Part shown: piece by piece, positions 1-5,755 of the stretch | How the letters are laid out: every line of letters begins with the position of its first letter | Position numbering within the stretch: position 1 is the stretch's first letter | Origin: Chloroflexota bacterium | Lineage (GTDB): Bacteria; Chloroflexota; Anaerolineae; UBA4142 | Length of the DNA stretch: 5,755 nt | Assembly: GCA_023380675.1 (NCBI GenBank) | Contig: JAMCRS010000307.1 | Location: 1-5,755, forward strand | Reading direction: 5' to 3' | The notes under the pieces: model-generated | The model's input: the letters and a program-made list of their open reading frames with translations, nothing else | The model's database searches: none | What the model was told of the DNA's origin: nothing | Position numbers and translations under genes: made by a program

Positions 1-225
1 GGCCGGGGGGCGACTTCGGGCGCAAGCATGTCGCATCACGAAGGACGCGAGTTCGGGCTGATCCTCGAGGGAGAGCTGGTCGTGGAGTTGGGGTTTGAGC
101 GGCACGCGTTGTGTACGGGGGACAGCATCATATTCGACTCGACAACGCCCCACCGGCTCACGAACGCCTGCACCAAGCCGGCGCGCGCGGTGTGGGTCGT
201 GCTGGCGGCGGACAAGGGTGAGTAG
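1..225 (+). CDS. Cupin-domain protein, 3' end (probable HTH-cupin transcriptional regulator)
   Basis: The frame is open from the window edge to the TAG at 223-225, giving 74 residues of the C-terminus. The 5' end lies outside the window, so the ATG at 28 is probably internal. Seen in the sequence: a cupin motif 1 remnant (SHHEGREFGLILEGEL, with the His pair and Glu that usually bind metal) and a cupin motif 2 (GDSIIFDSTTPHRLTN, with the His and Asn of the PxxH/N type). Together they make a small beta-barrel that ends in an alternating hydrophobic strand (ARAVWVVLAA). Known of the family: this 'GDSi-F-s-pHr-N' form is typical of the C-terminal ligand-sensing domain of XRE-type HTH-cupin regulators of about 180-230 residues. 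Inferred: the missing N-terminus carries the DNA-binding HTH. A stand-alone cupin enzyme or storage protein cannot be excluded. It points the same way as the peptidase operon, but 315 bases and a new promoter separate them. It could act as a local regulator, though no evidence shows this. Confidence 0.75.
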   Translation, partial: GRGATSGASMSHHEGREFGLILEGELVVELGFERHALCTGDSIIFDSTTPHRLTNACTKPARAVWVVLAADKGE

Positions 226-241
226 GGGCGGGCGCGATCTG

Positions 242-321
242 GCGCATCTCAGAGAGCAAGGACGGGTCCAACAGCAACTCCCTTCACCCGGCCGTCTCCC
301 CAGCGGGAGAGGGAGATGCGC
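242..321. repeat. 80-base intergenic element with 9-base terminal inverted repeats and an inner hairpin
   Basis: The ends are a perfect 9-base inverted repeat: GCGCATCTC at 242-250 and GAGATGCGC at 313-321. Inside lies a perfect 6-base stem with a 4-base loop (TCTCCC 295-300, loop CAGC, GGGAGA 305-310). CTCCC at 278-282 can also pair with GGGAG at 311-315. The inner part resembles the C-rich/G-rich 'ctctccc...gggagaggg' hairpins scattered between genes in many GC-rich bacteria, from recall. It lies just after the cupin gene, so it could end that transcript or protect its 3' end, but there is no T-run to make it a classic terminator. Only one copy is in the window, so whether it is a dispersed repeat cannot be shown here. 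Confidence 0.5.
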
Positions 322-326
322 GTCCG

Positions 327-355
327 TTGCTCAAGGTAGAGCACTGTGATATAAT
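327..355 (+). promoter_or_regulatory. Sigma-70-type extended -10 promoter for the peptidase-MBL operon
   Basis: The -35 box is TTGCTC (327-332), the spacer is exactly 17 bases, and the -10 box is a perfect TATAAT (350-355). TGA immediately before it (347-349) gives the TGn extended -10 element. Transcription should start near 362, leaving an untranslated leader of about 180 bases before the ATG at 541. Two direct copies of TGGTCC at 376-381 and 387-392, 11 bases apart (one helical turn), lie just downstream of the predicted start and could be half-sites for a regulator; this is speculative. It is the only near-consensus promoter I noticed in the window. Confidence 0.75.
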
Positions 356-427
356 CGACTAAGATAAGTACGGAGTGGTCCCTGATTGGTCCGGTCGGAT
401 CCGGCTCGCTTGATCGGAGCAGTAGAA

Positions 428-559
428 ATGGCCGTTCAAGGGACTGGACAATGGAATAGCAGTGTCGATTCGCAACGTGAGGCACCCCTGCGACGTGGAG
501 ACGCGCCGGCTCGGGGTGTTTTTGTTTTGGGAGGATATTCATGCCGCAGAATACGATAG
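428..559 (+). CDS. Possible 43-residue leader ORF overlapping the peptidase start
   Basis: An ATG at 428 follows a CGGAG at 415-419 with an 8-base gap, which is a usable Shine-Dalgarno arrangement. The frame runs 43 codons to the TAG at 557-559 and overlaps the start of the peptidase gene at 541 in another frame. The product (beginning MAVQGTGQWNSSVDSQREAP) shows no recognisable domain, signal peptide or run of one amino acid of the kind found in classical attenuator peptides. Its interest is positional: ribosomes reading it would pass through the hairpin at 483-518 and could stop that terminator from forming, and they would end just inside the peptidase gene. It may equally be a chance ORF in GC-rich DNA. 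Confidence 0.2.
   Translation: MAVQGTGQWNSSVDSQREAPLRRGDAPARGVFVLGGYSCRRIR
483..528 (+). terminator. Intrinsic terminator-like hairpin in the peptidase leader (candidate attenuator)
   Basis: CACCCC at 483-488 pairs perfectly with GGGGTG at 513-518. G-U pairs with the following Ts can extend the stem outward, and GAG 498-500 with CTC 510-512 can stack inside it. A T-rich tract (five T, G, four T, 519-528) follows at once, as in a Rho-independent terminator. It lies between the promoter at 327-355 and the Shine-Dalgarno at 529-534, so it would end transcription before the gene unless opened. The 24-base interior is long for a simple terminator loop, which lowers confidence. I could not match the leader to a known riboswitch or T-box; in particular the conserved T-box core is absent. 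Confidence 0.4.
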
Positions 560-2508
560 CTGATTCCAGTCCCGCGCAGTCTCTAGGTAATTCGCGTTCG
601 CCCCACGCCAGACCGGCGGAGCGTCCTCTCTTTCGTACGCTTCGCGTATTCGCGTTCGACCCGAGCCTTTCGAGCGATTTTGAATACGCTGGTCTCAACG
701 AAACGATCGTTCAGGTACCCTGGGAACCTCTGGGCGAGGGGCCTATCGGCGAATACCTCGAAGTAGTCGACGTCGACCCGGCGGGTCAGTGCTGCTACAC
801 GCCGGTGAACCTCGACGATGCGTTCCTCCTTGCGCAGAACGAAACCGGTCCATCGGAAGCAAACCCACAGTTCCATCAGCAAATGGTGTATGCCGTCGCG
901 ATGACGACAATCCGCAATTTCGAGCGCGCCTTGGGCCGGACGGCGTTCTGGGCGCCGCACTATCGGCGAGGTCCGGCCGGCAGGGGAGACCAACCGGTCG
1001 AGGAGTACGTACAGCACTTGCGCGTCTATCCGCATGCGCTGCGAGAGGCGAACGCGTATTACAGCCCTGAGAAGAACGCACTCCTCTTTGGCTACTTTCC
1101 GGCGCCGACCGAAGACCCGCGCTATCACCTGCCCGGCGGAATGGTCTTTACGTGCCTCTCGCACGACATCGTGGCGCACGAGACGACGCACGCGCTGCTG
1201 CACGGGATGCACCGCCGGTTTCAGGAACCGAGCAATCCGGACGTGCTGGCATTCCACGAGGCCTTCGCCGATATCGTCGCGCTGTTCCAGCACTTTACGC
1301 TCCCTCAGGTCGTTCGAGATCAAATCGCCAAAACGCGCGGCGATCTCGCTTTGGAAAACCTGCTGTTTCAGCTCGGTCAGGAGTTCGGCCGGGCAACCGA
1401 TTCCCACGGCGCACTGCGCGACGCCCTCGGCGAATACGACGAACGCGGCGAATGGAAGCCCAAGCCGGCAGATCCCACTCTGATAGACACCGTGCTTGAA
1501 CCGCACGCGCGCGGCTCGCTGCTCGTCGCCGCGGTCTTCGATGCATTTGTCGCGATCTTTAGATCTCGCATCGCCGACCTCGTGCGCATCGCGAGCGGCG
1601 GGACGGGAATTCTGCCGCCCGGCAGCCTGCACCCGGATCTGGTCGAGCGACTGGCCGGCGAGGCGACGAAAGCGGCCCAGCACGTCCTCACTATGTGTAT
1701 CCGCGCGCTGGACTATAGCGTCCCGGTCGATCAGACCTTTGGCGACTATATGCGTGCACTCATCACCGCCGATTACGATCTTTACCGGGAGGACGAACGG
1801 CACTATCGCGCCGCGTTCGTCGAGGCATTCCGGAGGCGCGGGATCTACCCGCGCAACGTCCGCAGCCTGTCCGTGGAGAATTTGCTCTGGTCGCATCCGA
1901 CCCAGTCTGATTTCAAACCGTTCCAACTGCTCGACATGGAGCGGGTCAAGCGCAGAATGCCGGCGTGGACGGTCGGCGCCAGGAACGAAACGATCTGGGC
2001 CGAACTCACAGAATGCCGTCGAGACGTACACCGCCTGCTTTCCGAAATCGCTCGAGACCAAAGAAAACAGGAATTGCACGATTTGCTGCGGCTGGACCCG
2101 GCGCGGCCGTTCGAAGTCCATTCGCTTCGCACCGCACGCCGGGAGGGGCCGTCCGGCGAATTTCTGGGGGACTTGATAATCGAGATCACGCAACTCCGGC
2201 CAGGCTATATCGATCCAGCGGTTCAGAAGCAGGTGGAGGATGGATCGACTGAACAGCCGCCGCCGGATTTCAAATTCCGCGGCGGCTGCACGCTGCTGGT
2301 CGATCAGGACACGTTTGAAGTGCGTTACTGCGTATACAAGAACATCGACAGCGAGTCGCGACTCGCACGCCAGCGCGAGTCCGCGTCCGGCCGCGACAGC
2401 AACTCTCTCCGCGTCACCTATTTTGGCGGCCAAATGAAGAGGGAACCCTTCGCGATGCTGCATCGTTCAGCCAATTCACCCTGGGAGGATAGAATATGGA
2501 TGCCGTGA
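541..2508 (+). CDS. Thermolysin-like (M4/gluzincin) zinc metallopeptidase, apparently cytoplasmic
   Basis: 655 residues, preceded by GGGAGG at 529-534 with a 6-base gap to the ATG. The zinc site is clear: DIVAHETTHAL (209-219) matches the M4 pattern D-(I/V)-V-x-HExTH-A, with zinc ligands H213 and H217 and catalytic base E214. The third ligand is E240 in EAFADI (240-245), equivalent to thermolysin EAISD. NAYYSP (171-176) matches the substrate-edge Asn-Ala of M4 enzymes, and H322 in EPHARGSLLVAAVFDAF fits the transition-state His (thermolysin H231). The expected reaction is zinc-dependent endopeptidase cleavage of a peptide bond. Residues 1-28 are polar and probably disordered. No signal peptide, membrane segment or FTP/PepSY propeptide is visible, whereas typical M4 enzymes are secreted zymogens. 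A helical region (about 430-515) leads into a C-terminal domain (about 523-655, including FRGGCTLLVD 579-588) that I cannot assign. The gene overlaps the MBL gene by 13 bases. The peptidase fold assignment is strong; substrate and role are unknown. Confidence 0.85.
   Translation: MPQNTIADSSPAQSLGNSRSPHARPAERPLFRTLRVFAFDPSLSSDFEYAGLNETIVQVPWEPLGEGPIGEYLEVVDVDPAGQCCYTPVNLDDAFLLAQNETGPSEANPQFHQQMVYAVAMTTIRNFERALGRTAFWAPHYRRGPAGRGDQPVEEYVQHLRVYPHALREANAYYSPEKNALLFGYFPAPTEDPRYHLPGGMVFTCLSHDIVAHETTHALLHGMHRRFQEPSNPDVLAFHEAFADIVALFQHFTLPQVVRDQIAKTRGDLALENLLFQLGQEFGRATDSHGALRDALGEYDERGEWKPKPADPTLIDTVLEPHARGSLLVAAVFDAFVAIFRSRIADLVRIASGGTGILPPGSLHPDLVERLAGEATKAAQHVLTMCIRALDYSVPVDQTFGDYMRALITADYDLYREDERHYRAAFVEAFRRRGIYPRNVRSLSVENLLWSHPTQSDFKPFQLLDMERVKRRMPAWTVGARNETIWAELTECRRDVHRLLSEIARDQRKQELHDLLRLDPARPFEVHSLRTARREGPSGEFLGDLIIEITQLRPGYIDPAVQKQVEDGSTEQPPPDFKFRGGCTLLVDQDTFEVRYCVYKNIDSESRLARQRESASGRDSNSLRVTYFGGQMKREPFAMLHRSANSPWEDRIWMP
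2483..2488 (+). promoter_or_regulatory. Shine-Dalgarno of the MBL gene inside the peptidase gene
   Basis: GGGAGG lies 7 bases before the ATG at 2496, within the last codons of the peptidase gene. The surrounding TGGGAGGATA is identical to the sequence before the peptidase start (528-537). This fixes the MBL start at 2496 and suggests the two genes are translated at similar, coupled rates. Confidence 0.75.
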
Positions 2509-3896
2509 CTGACGACAAGACCCAAGTCGCCGTTCGAATGTACCGGCAGGGCCTGGGCGATTGTCTCTTGCTCAGCTTTCCAACCACGCGCTCCAAGCGA
2601 TCCTTCCACATGCTGATCGACTGCGGGTTGGTGATGGGGCACTCGTCCGATCGGGTCGATCGACAATGCCCGTCGCTGCGCGAGGTGGCGGAAGACATCA
2701 AGAAGGCTACGGGCGGCCGGCTCGACGTGTTGGTCGCGACCCACGAGCATTGGGACCACGTCAGTGGATTTCAATCCGCCGAGTCAGCCGCCGTCTTCAA
2801 GACCCTGGAGATCCAAGAACTCTGGCTGGCGTGGACCGAAAATCCTGACGACGAGGACGCGAAGAAACTGAAAGCACGCTTCGGCAAGACGCGCGACGCG
2901 CTGCGGGCGGCGCTGGCGCTGGCCAATCCGCTTTCCGTTGCGCACATCACCAACGTCCTCGACTTTTTCGGCGCGGCCGGCACGCCGGCGGCGATGGCGT
3001 CGGTGCGCGCCCTCTTGAAGCAAGGAGAGCCGACGTACCTGGAGCCCGAGCCGACGGGACGTCCACTCACGCTCAAAGATGTACCGGGAGTGCGAATCTA
3101 CGTGCTCGGACCGCCGCGCGACGCGGAGTGGATCAAGCAGATCCGCCCAAAGGGGGGCGACGCCTACAAAACGTTCCTCCTAAGCGCGCGGGGCGGCGCC
3201 GAGGCACCGAGCGCGACAGACCAAGAACAACTCGCCGCCAGCAGTCCGTTCGACGATCGACTGTGCATTCCGAGTGCGGAAGCGGAACAAGACGCGTTCT
3301 TCAAATCGCATTACTATGGAAATTCGGACGAGGCGTGGCGGCGGATCGACGACGATTGGCTGAACGCGAGCGGAGAGCTCGCGTTGGCTCTCGACAGCTA
3401 CACCAATAACACGAGCCTGGTGCTCGCGATCGAGCTGGTGAAATCGGGAAAGGTGCTTGTATTCGCGGCGGACGCGCAGGTGGGAAATTGGAAATCCTGG
3501 GGCGCGCTCAAGTGGACCGTCAAGGACGGGGGCGAGGGCCGGCTGATCGGGATCGAGGACCTATTGAAGCGCACCGTCCTCTACAAAGTCGGACATCACG
3601 GGAGCATCAACGCCAGTCTGAAGGAGTACGTCGACCAGATGACGAGTCCGGCGCTGACTGCCATGCTGCCCGTCGACCACGCAGACGCGTTGGCAAAGCG
3701 TTGGAAGGATATGCCGTGGACTCCTTTGCTGAGAGCGCTGGCGTGCGGGGGCGGCGAAAACGCAGAGCGCGTGATCATCCGAATGGACGCGAGCACGACG
3801 GCCAAGCCGGAGGCGATGAGCAAAAAAGACTGGGACTCGTTCCAGTCGCGCTATGAAGAGAACGAGCTTTACATGGAATACACGGTGAGCGGTTGA
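2496..3896 (+). CDS. MBL-fold metallo-hydrolase, soluble ComEC/Rec2-like type
   Basis: 466 residues. It opens with a ComEC-like strand set (VRMYRQGLGDCLLLSFP, then HMLIDCG with D42). The metal-binding motif THEHWDH follows, with H83, H85, D87 and H88 of the HxHxDH signature. Later come NNTSLVL (304-310), FAADAQ with metal-bridging D326, and GHHGS with H367/H368, in the order found in the ComEC/Rec2-like branch (COG2333 type) of the metallo-beta-lactamase superfamily. Such enzymes use two metal ions, often zinc, to hydrolyse phosphodiester, ester or amide bonds; the substrate cannot be read from the sequence. There are no membrane segments or signal peptide, so it is not a competence channel but a soluble enzyme. 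The stretch between LGPP (204-207) and NN (304) is about 95 residues, long for the family, and looks like an inserted segment. The start overlaps the peptidase end by 13 bases, so the two should share one transcript. Superfamily is certain; role is unknown. Confidence 0.88.
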   Translation: MDAVTDDKTQVAVRMYRQGLGDCLLLSFPTTRSKRSFHMLIDCGLVMGHSSDRVDRQCPSLREVAEDIKKATGGRLDVLVATHEHWDHVSGFQSAESAAVFKTLEIQELWLAWTENPDDEDAKKLKARFGKTRDALRAALALANPLSVAHITNVLDFFGAAGTPAAMASVRALLKQGEPTYLEPEPTGRPLTLKDVPGVRIYVLGPPRDAEWIKQIRPKGGDAYKTFLLSARGGAEAPSATDQEQLAASSPFDDRLCIPSAEAEQDAFFKSHYYGNSDEAWRRIDDDWLNASGELALALDSYTNNTSLVLAIELVKSGKVLVFAADAQVGNWKSWGALKWTVKDGGEGRLIGIEDLLKRTVLYKVGHHGSINASLKEYVDQMTSPALTAMLPVDHADALAKRWKDMPWTPLLRALACGGGENAERVIIRMDASTTAKPEAMSKKDWDSFQSRYEENELYMEYTVSG

Positions 3897-3911
3897 TGCG
3901 CATCAGCGCTC
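3887..3911. terminator. Shared hairpin at the convergent MBL/guaB ends (possible bidirectional terminator)
   Basis: TGATGCGCATCA at 3894-3905 is a perfect 12-base palindrome that contains both stop codons: TGA of the MBL gene on + and TGA of guaB on -. Outer arms GAGCG (3887-3891) and CGCTC (3907-3911) pair as well, separated from the core by GT on one side and G on the other. The genes are only 6 bases apart, so any terminator must lie here or inside the opposite gene. No T-run follows on either strand, so classic intrinsic termination is doubtful; the hairpin may instead define 3' ends. Confidence 0.35.
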
Positions 3912-5390
3912 GACGCTCTGGTAGTTCGGCGCTTCGCGGGTGATGATCACATCATGCGGATGGCTTTCGATCAAACCGGCATTCGTTATTCGCACGAGCT
4001 GAGTTTTCGTCCGTAAGTCCTGCAGGGTTGCCGCGCCGGCGTAGCCCATCCCGGAACGGAGACCGCCGACCAATTGGTACACGAAATCGCGCAGCGACCC
4101 CTTGAACGGCACGCGACCCTCGATTCCTTCCGGGACCGACTTGCCGCCATTCCCCTGCCCCGTGCCGTAACGGTCCCGTCCGAATCCCTGCATCGCGCCC
4201 AGGCTGCCCATGCCGCGATATTCCTTAAAGCGCCGTCCCTCGTACAGCACGACGTCGCCCGGCGATTCGTCCAGACCGGCCAGCAGGCTCCCCAACATCA
4301 CCACATCCGCGCCCGCCACAATCGCCTTGGCGATATCTCCGCTGTATTTGATCCCGCCGTCGGCGATGATCGGTATTCCCTTTTTGCGTGCGACGCTGGC
4401 GCAATTCCAGATGGCGGTCAACTGCGGCATGCCCGCGCCCGCGACGATGCGCGTCGTGCAGATCGAGCCGGCCCCCACGCCAACCTTGACCGCATCGACG
4501 CCTGCGGCGACGAGCGCTTGTGTTCCTTCGGCAGTGACCACATTCCCGGCAATCACGGGCAGGTTGGGCCAGCCGCCCTTGATGCGGCGAATCGCGTTCA
4601 AAACCCCGGTAGTGTGGCCATGCGCGGTATCCACGACAATGCAATCCACTCCGCTTTCAGCTAGCGCCGCAACACGCTCCTCCACGTCCGCGCCCACGCC
4701 GACCGCCGCGCCGACCAACAACCGTCCTTGCGAATCGGTCGCCGCGCTCGGGTAGTCGCGTTTCTTTTGAATGTCCTTGACCGTGATGAGTCCCTTGAGA
4801 CGGCCGGCTTGATCCACGAGCGGAAGCTTTTCGATCCGGTGCGCCTGCAAGATCACCTTGGCCTCTTCGAACGTTGTGCCGACCGGCGCGGTGATGAGAT
4901 GCTTGCTCGTCATGAACTCGCTCACACAATGGTCCAGGTCGTCCGGTTGAACAAAGCGCGTGTCGCGATTCGTCAGGATGCCAACCAGTTTCCCGCCATT
5001 TCCATTCTCGGTGATCGGCACGCCGCTGATCCGGTATCGCGCCATGATGTCTTCCGCCTCACGTAAGGTGGCCGTGGGCGAGAGCGTGACTGGGTCGGTG
5101 ATCATCCCGGATTCAGACCGCTTGACCTGCTCGACCTGCGCGGCCTGCAACTGCACGCTCAGGTTGCGGTGGACGATGCCGATCCCTCCCTCGCGCGCGA
5201 GCGCGATCGCCAGACGCGCTTCGGTGACGGTGTCCATCGCCGCCGAGATAATCGGGATATTGAGCCGAATGTCGCGGGTGAGCTGCGCGTGGATAGCCAC
5301 CTGAGCGGGCAATACCTCACTGTAGCCGGGCGTAATGAGTACGTCGTCAAACGTCAGCGCGTGACCCCCTTCGAACAATTCCTCATTCAT
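3903..5390 (-). CDS. guaB: Inosine-5'-monophosphate dehydrogenase (IMPDH)
   Basis: 495 residues, close to the usual 485-500. It oxidises IMP to XMP with NAD+, the committed step toward GMP, in the cytoplasm, usually as a tetramer or octamer. Domains in order: the first half of the TIM barrel with [10 protein letters not shown] (12-21) and [16 protein letters not shown] (46-61); two CBS modules inserted at roughly 92-210, which in this family bind adenine/guanine nucleotides and tune activity; then the rest of the barrel. The active-site loop GAGSICTTR carries catalytic C311. The phosphate/IMP region shows [12 protein letters not shown] and GSLLAG, and the mobile flap has the catalytic R407-Y408 pair in GRDRYGTG, followed by [11 protein letters not shown]. 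The start is fixed by AAGGAGG (5399-5405, - strand) 8 bases before the ATG. The gene lies downstream of purN on the same strand, 71 bases away, so a purine operon is likely. GMP reductase is excluded by the CBS insert and the RY flap. Nothing is missing or truncated. Confidence 0.97.
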   Translation of the reverse strand: MNEELFEGGHALTFDDVLITPGYSEVLPAQVAIHAQLTRDIRLNIPIISAAMDTVTEARLAIALAREGGIGIVHRNLSVQLQAAQVEQVKRSESGMITDPVTLSPTATLREAEDIMARYRISGVPITENGNGGKLVGILTNRDTRFVQPDDLDHCVSEFMTSKHLITAPVGTTFEEAKVILQAHRIEKLPLVDQAGRLKGLITVKDIQKKRDYPSAATDSQGRLLVGAAVGVGADVEERVAALAESGVDCIVVDTAHGHTTGVLNAIRRIKGGWPNLPVIAGNVVTAEGTQALVAAGVDAVKVGVGAGSICTTRIVAGAGMPQLTAIWNCASVARKKGIPIIADGGIKYSGDIAKAIVAGADVVMLGSLLAGLDESPGDVVLYEGRRFKEYRGMGSLGAMQGFGRDRYGTGQGNGGKSVPEGIEGRVPFKGSLRDFVYQLVGGLRSGMGYAGAATLQDLRTKTQLVRITNAGLIESHPHDVIITREAPNYQSVER

Positions 5391-5398
5391 GAATGGAA

Positions 5399-5405
5399 CC
5401 TCCTT
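5399..5405 (-). promoter_or_regulatory. Strong Shine-Dalgarno of guaB
   Basis: Read on the - strand the sequence is AAGGAGG, a near-perfect match to the 16S rRNA tail, 8 bases before the ATG at 5388-5390. It decides the guaB start and suggests efficient translation. Confidence 0.8.
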
Positions 5406-5461
5406 CGGACCTGATTGCGGCGTGCGCGAGCACCAACTATTGCATATTTCAGGTATTCTGC

Positions 5462-5755
5462 TCAGTGAATTAGTTGTCTGAGAGTCTCGACAAGCAGCCG
5501 ATGTTCGACCGCGTGAATGCGCTCCTCCAGCGTCACAACCGAGTCGTCGGGATAGATCGACACGGTTTCCTGCGCGAGCACCGGACCGCTATCCACCCCT
5601 TCGTCCGGGACCCGATGAACCATGACGCCGGTGTGGGCGATCTCGCCGCGCCGATACGCGGCCCACGCGCGCTCGATCGCATGCGTGCCGGGAAACGCGC
5701 CGGGGAGCGCCGGATGCAGATTGATCACGCGGCGGTTTGGAGCGCGCGGAAATGT
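5462..5755 (-). CDS. purN: Phosphoribosylglycinamide formyltransferase (GART), 3' part
   Basis: The frame is open from the right window edge to the TGA at 5462-5464, giving 97 residues, about the C-terminal half of a roughly 200-residue enzyme. The GTG at 5728 is internal, because the reading continues upstream with TFPRAPNRR. The enzyme transfers a formyl group from 10-formyltetrahydrofolate to GAR in step 3 of de novo purine synthesis, in the cytoplasm. The catalytic triad of PurN (N106, H108, D144 in E. coli) is represented by N and H in [15 protein letters not shown] and D in [14 protein letters not shown]. The loop between His and Asp is 5 residues longer than in E. coli PurN. The sequence [18 protein letters not shown] resembles PurN of Chloroflexota, from recall. 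The related formyltransferases Fmt and PurU share the N-H-D core, but PurU would need an N-terminal ACT domain outside the window, and the C-terminus here ends too soon for Fmt. It is followed on the same strand by guaB. Confidence 0.88.
   Translation of the reverse strand, partial: TFPRAPNRRVINLHPALPGAFPGTHAIERAWAAYRRGEIAHTGVMVHRVPDEGVDSGPVLAQETVSIYPDDSVVTLEERIHAVEHRLLVETLRQLIH

Noticed and set aside
361..540. T-box or known riboswitch in the peptidase leader
   Set aside because: The long leader and terminator-like end suggested one, but I found no T-box core and no conserved core of the TPP, cobalamin, SAM or c-di-GMP classes. The downstream gene is also not a usual target.
249..698. A 149-codon - strand frame spanning the gap and the peptidase 5' end
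   Set aside because: It runs through the hairpin repeat, the promoter and the terminator-like stem on the opposite strand, and shows no domain. It is best explained as a chance ORF.
583..2463. A 626-codon open frame on the - strand, opposite the peptidase gene
   Set aside because: It lies entirely antisense to a gene with clear catalytic motifs. Its translation is rich in Arg with no recognisable domain, and GC-rich codon usage commonly leaves such shadow frames open.
5422..5433. Small inverted repeat GTGC/GCAC between purN and guaB
   Set aside because: A 4-base stem with a 4-base loop and no T-run is too short to support a terminator or operator call.
5441..5469. Possible separate guaB promoter on the - strand (TTCACT, 17-base spacer, TATGCA)
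   Set aside because: Only 4 of 6 and 3 of 6 bases match the consensus, and the -35 box overlaps the purN stop. It is too weak to call; cotranscription with purN is simpler.
1..5755. CRISPR arrays, tRNA or rRNA genes, insertion sequences
   Set aside because: No regularly spaced repeats, cloverleaf or rRNA-like sequence, or transposase frame was seen. Apart from the gap at 226-540, the window is almost fully occupied by protein genes.

Overview
The window is GC-rich (about 60% or more by eye), tightly packed bacterial DNA. It reads as a short accessory two-gene operon placed against housekeeping purine genes. The form of the purN product ([14 protein letters not shown], then PDEGVDSGP), the guaB product and a G/C-rich hairpin repeat in the first gap all remind me of Chloroflexota. 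That lineage guess comes from recalled family resemblance and is not proven here.

Layout, left to right. (1) Positions 1-225, + strand: the 3' end of a cupin-domain gene, probably the sensor half of an HTH-cupin regulator. (2) Positions 226-540: a 315-base gap. It holds an 80-base structured element (242-321), an almost ideal extended -10 sigma-70 promoter (327-355), a roughly 180-base leader with a possible 43-codon upstream ORF (428-559), and a hairpin plus T-run that looks like an intrinsic terminator just before the next gene (483-528). (3) Positions 541-2508, + strand: a 655-residue gluzincin metallopeptidase related to thermolysin (M4) but with no visible signal peptide or secretion propeptide. 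(4) Positions 2496-3896, + strand, overlapping the previous gene by 13 bases: a 466-residue metallo-beta-lactamase-fold hydrolase of the ComEC/Rec2-like type without membrane segments. (5) Positions 3903-5390, - strand, convergent: guaB (IMP dehydrogenase). The two stop codons lie in one perfect 12-base palindrome. (6) Positions 5462-5755, - strand: the 3' end of purN, 71 bases upstream of guaB and probably transcribed with it.

The purN-guaB pair is ordinary purine metabolism: GAR formylation in de novo synthesis and the IMP-to-XMP step toward GMP. The peptidase-MBL pair is the interesting part. Two soluble, apparently cytoplasmic metal-dependent hydrolases are translationally coupled, share the same Shine-Dalgarno sequence, and sit behind a strong promoter with an attenuator-like leader. 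I do not know a described function for this pair. A regulated proteolysis or stress/conflict module is possible, but that is inference only.
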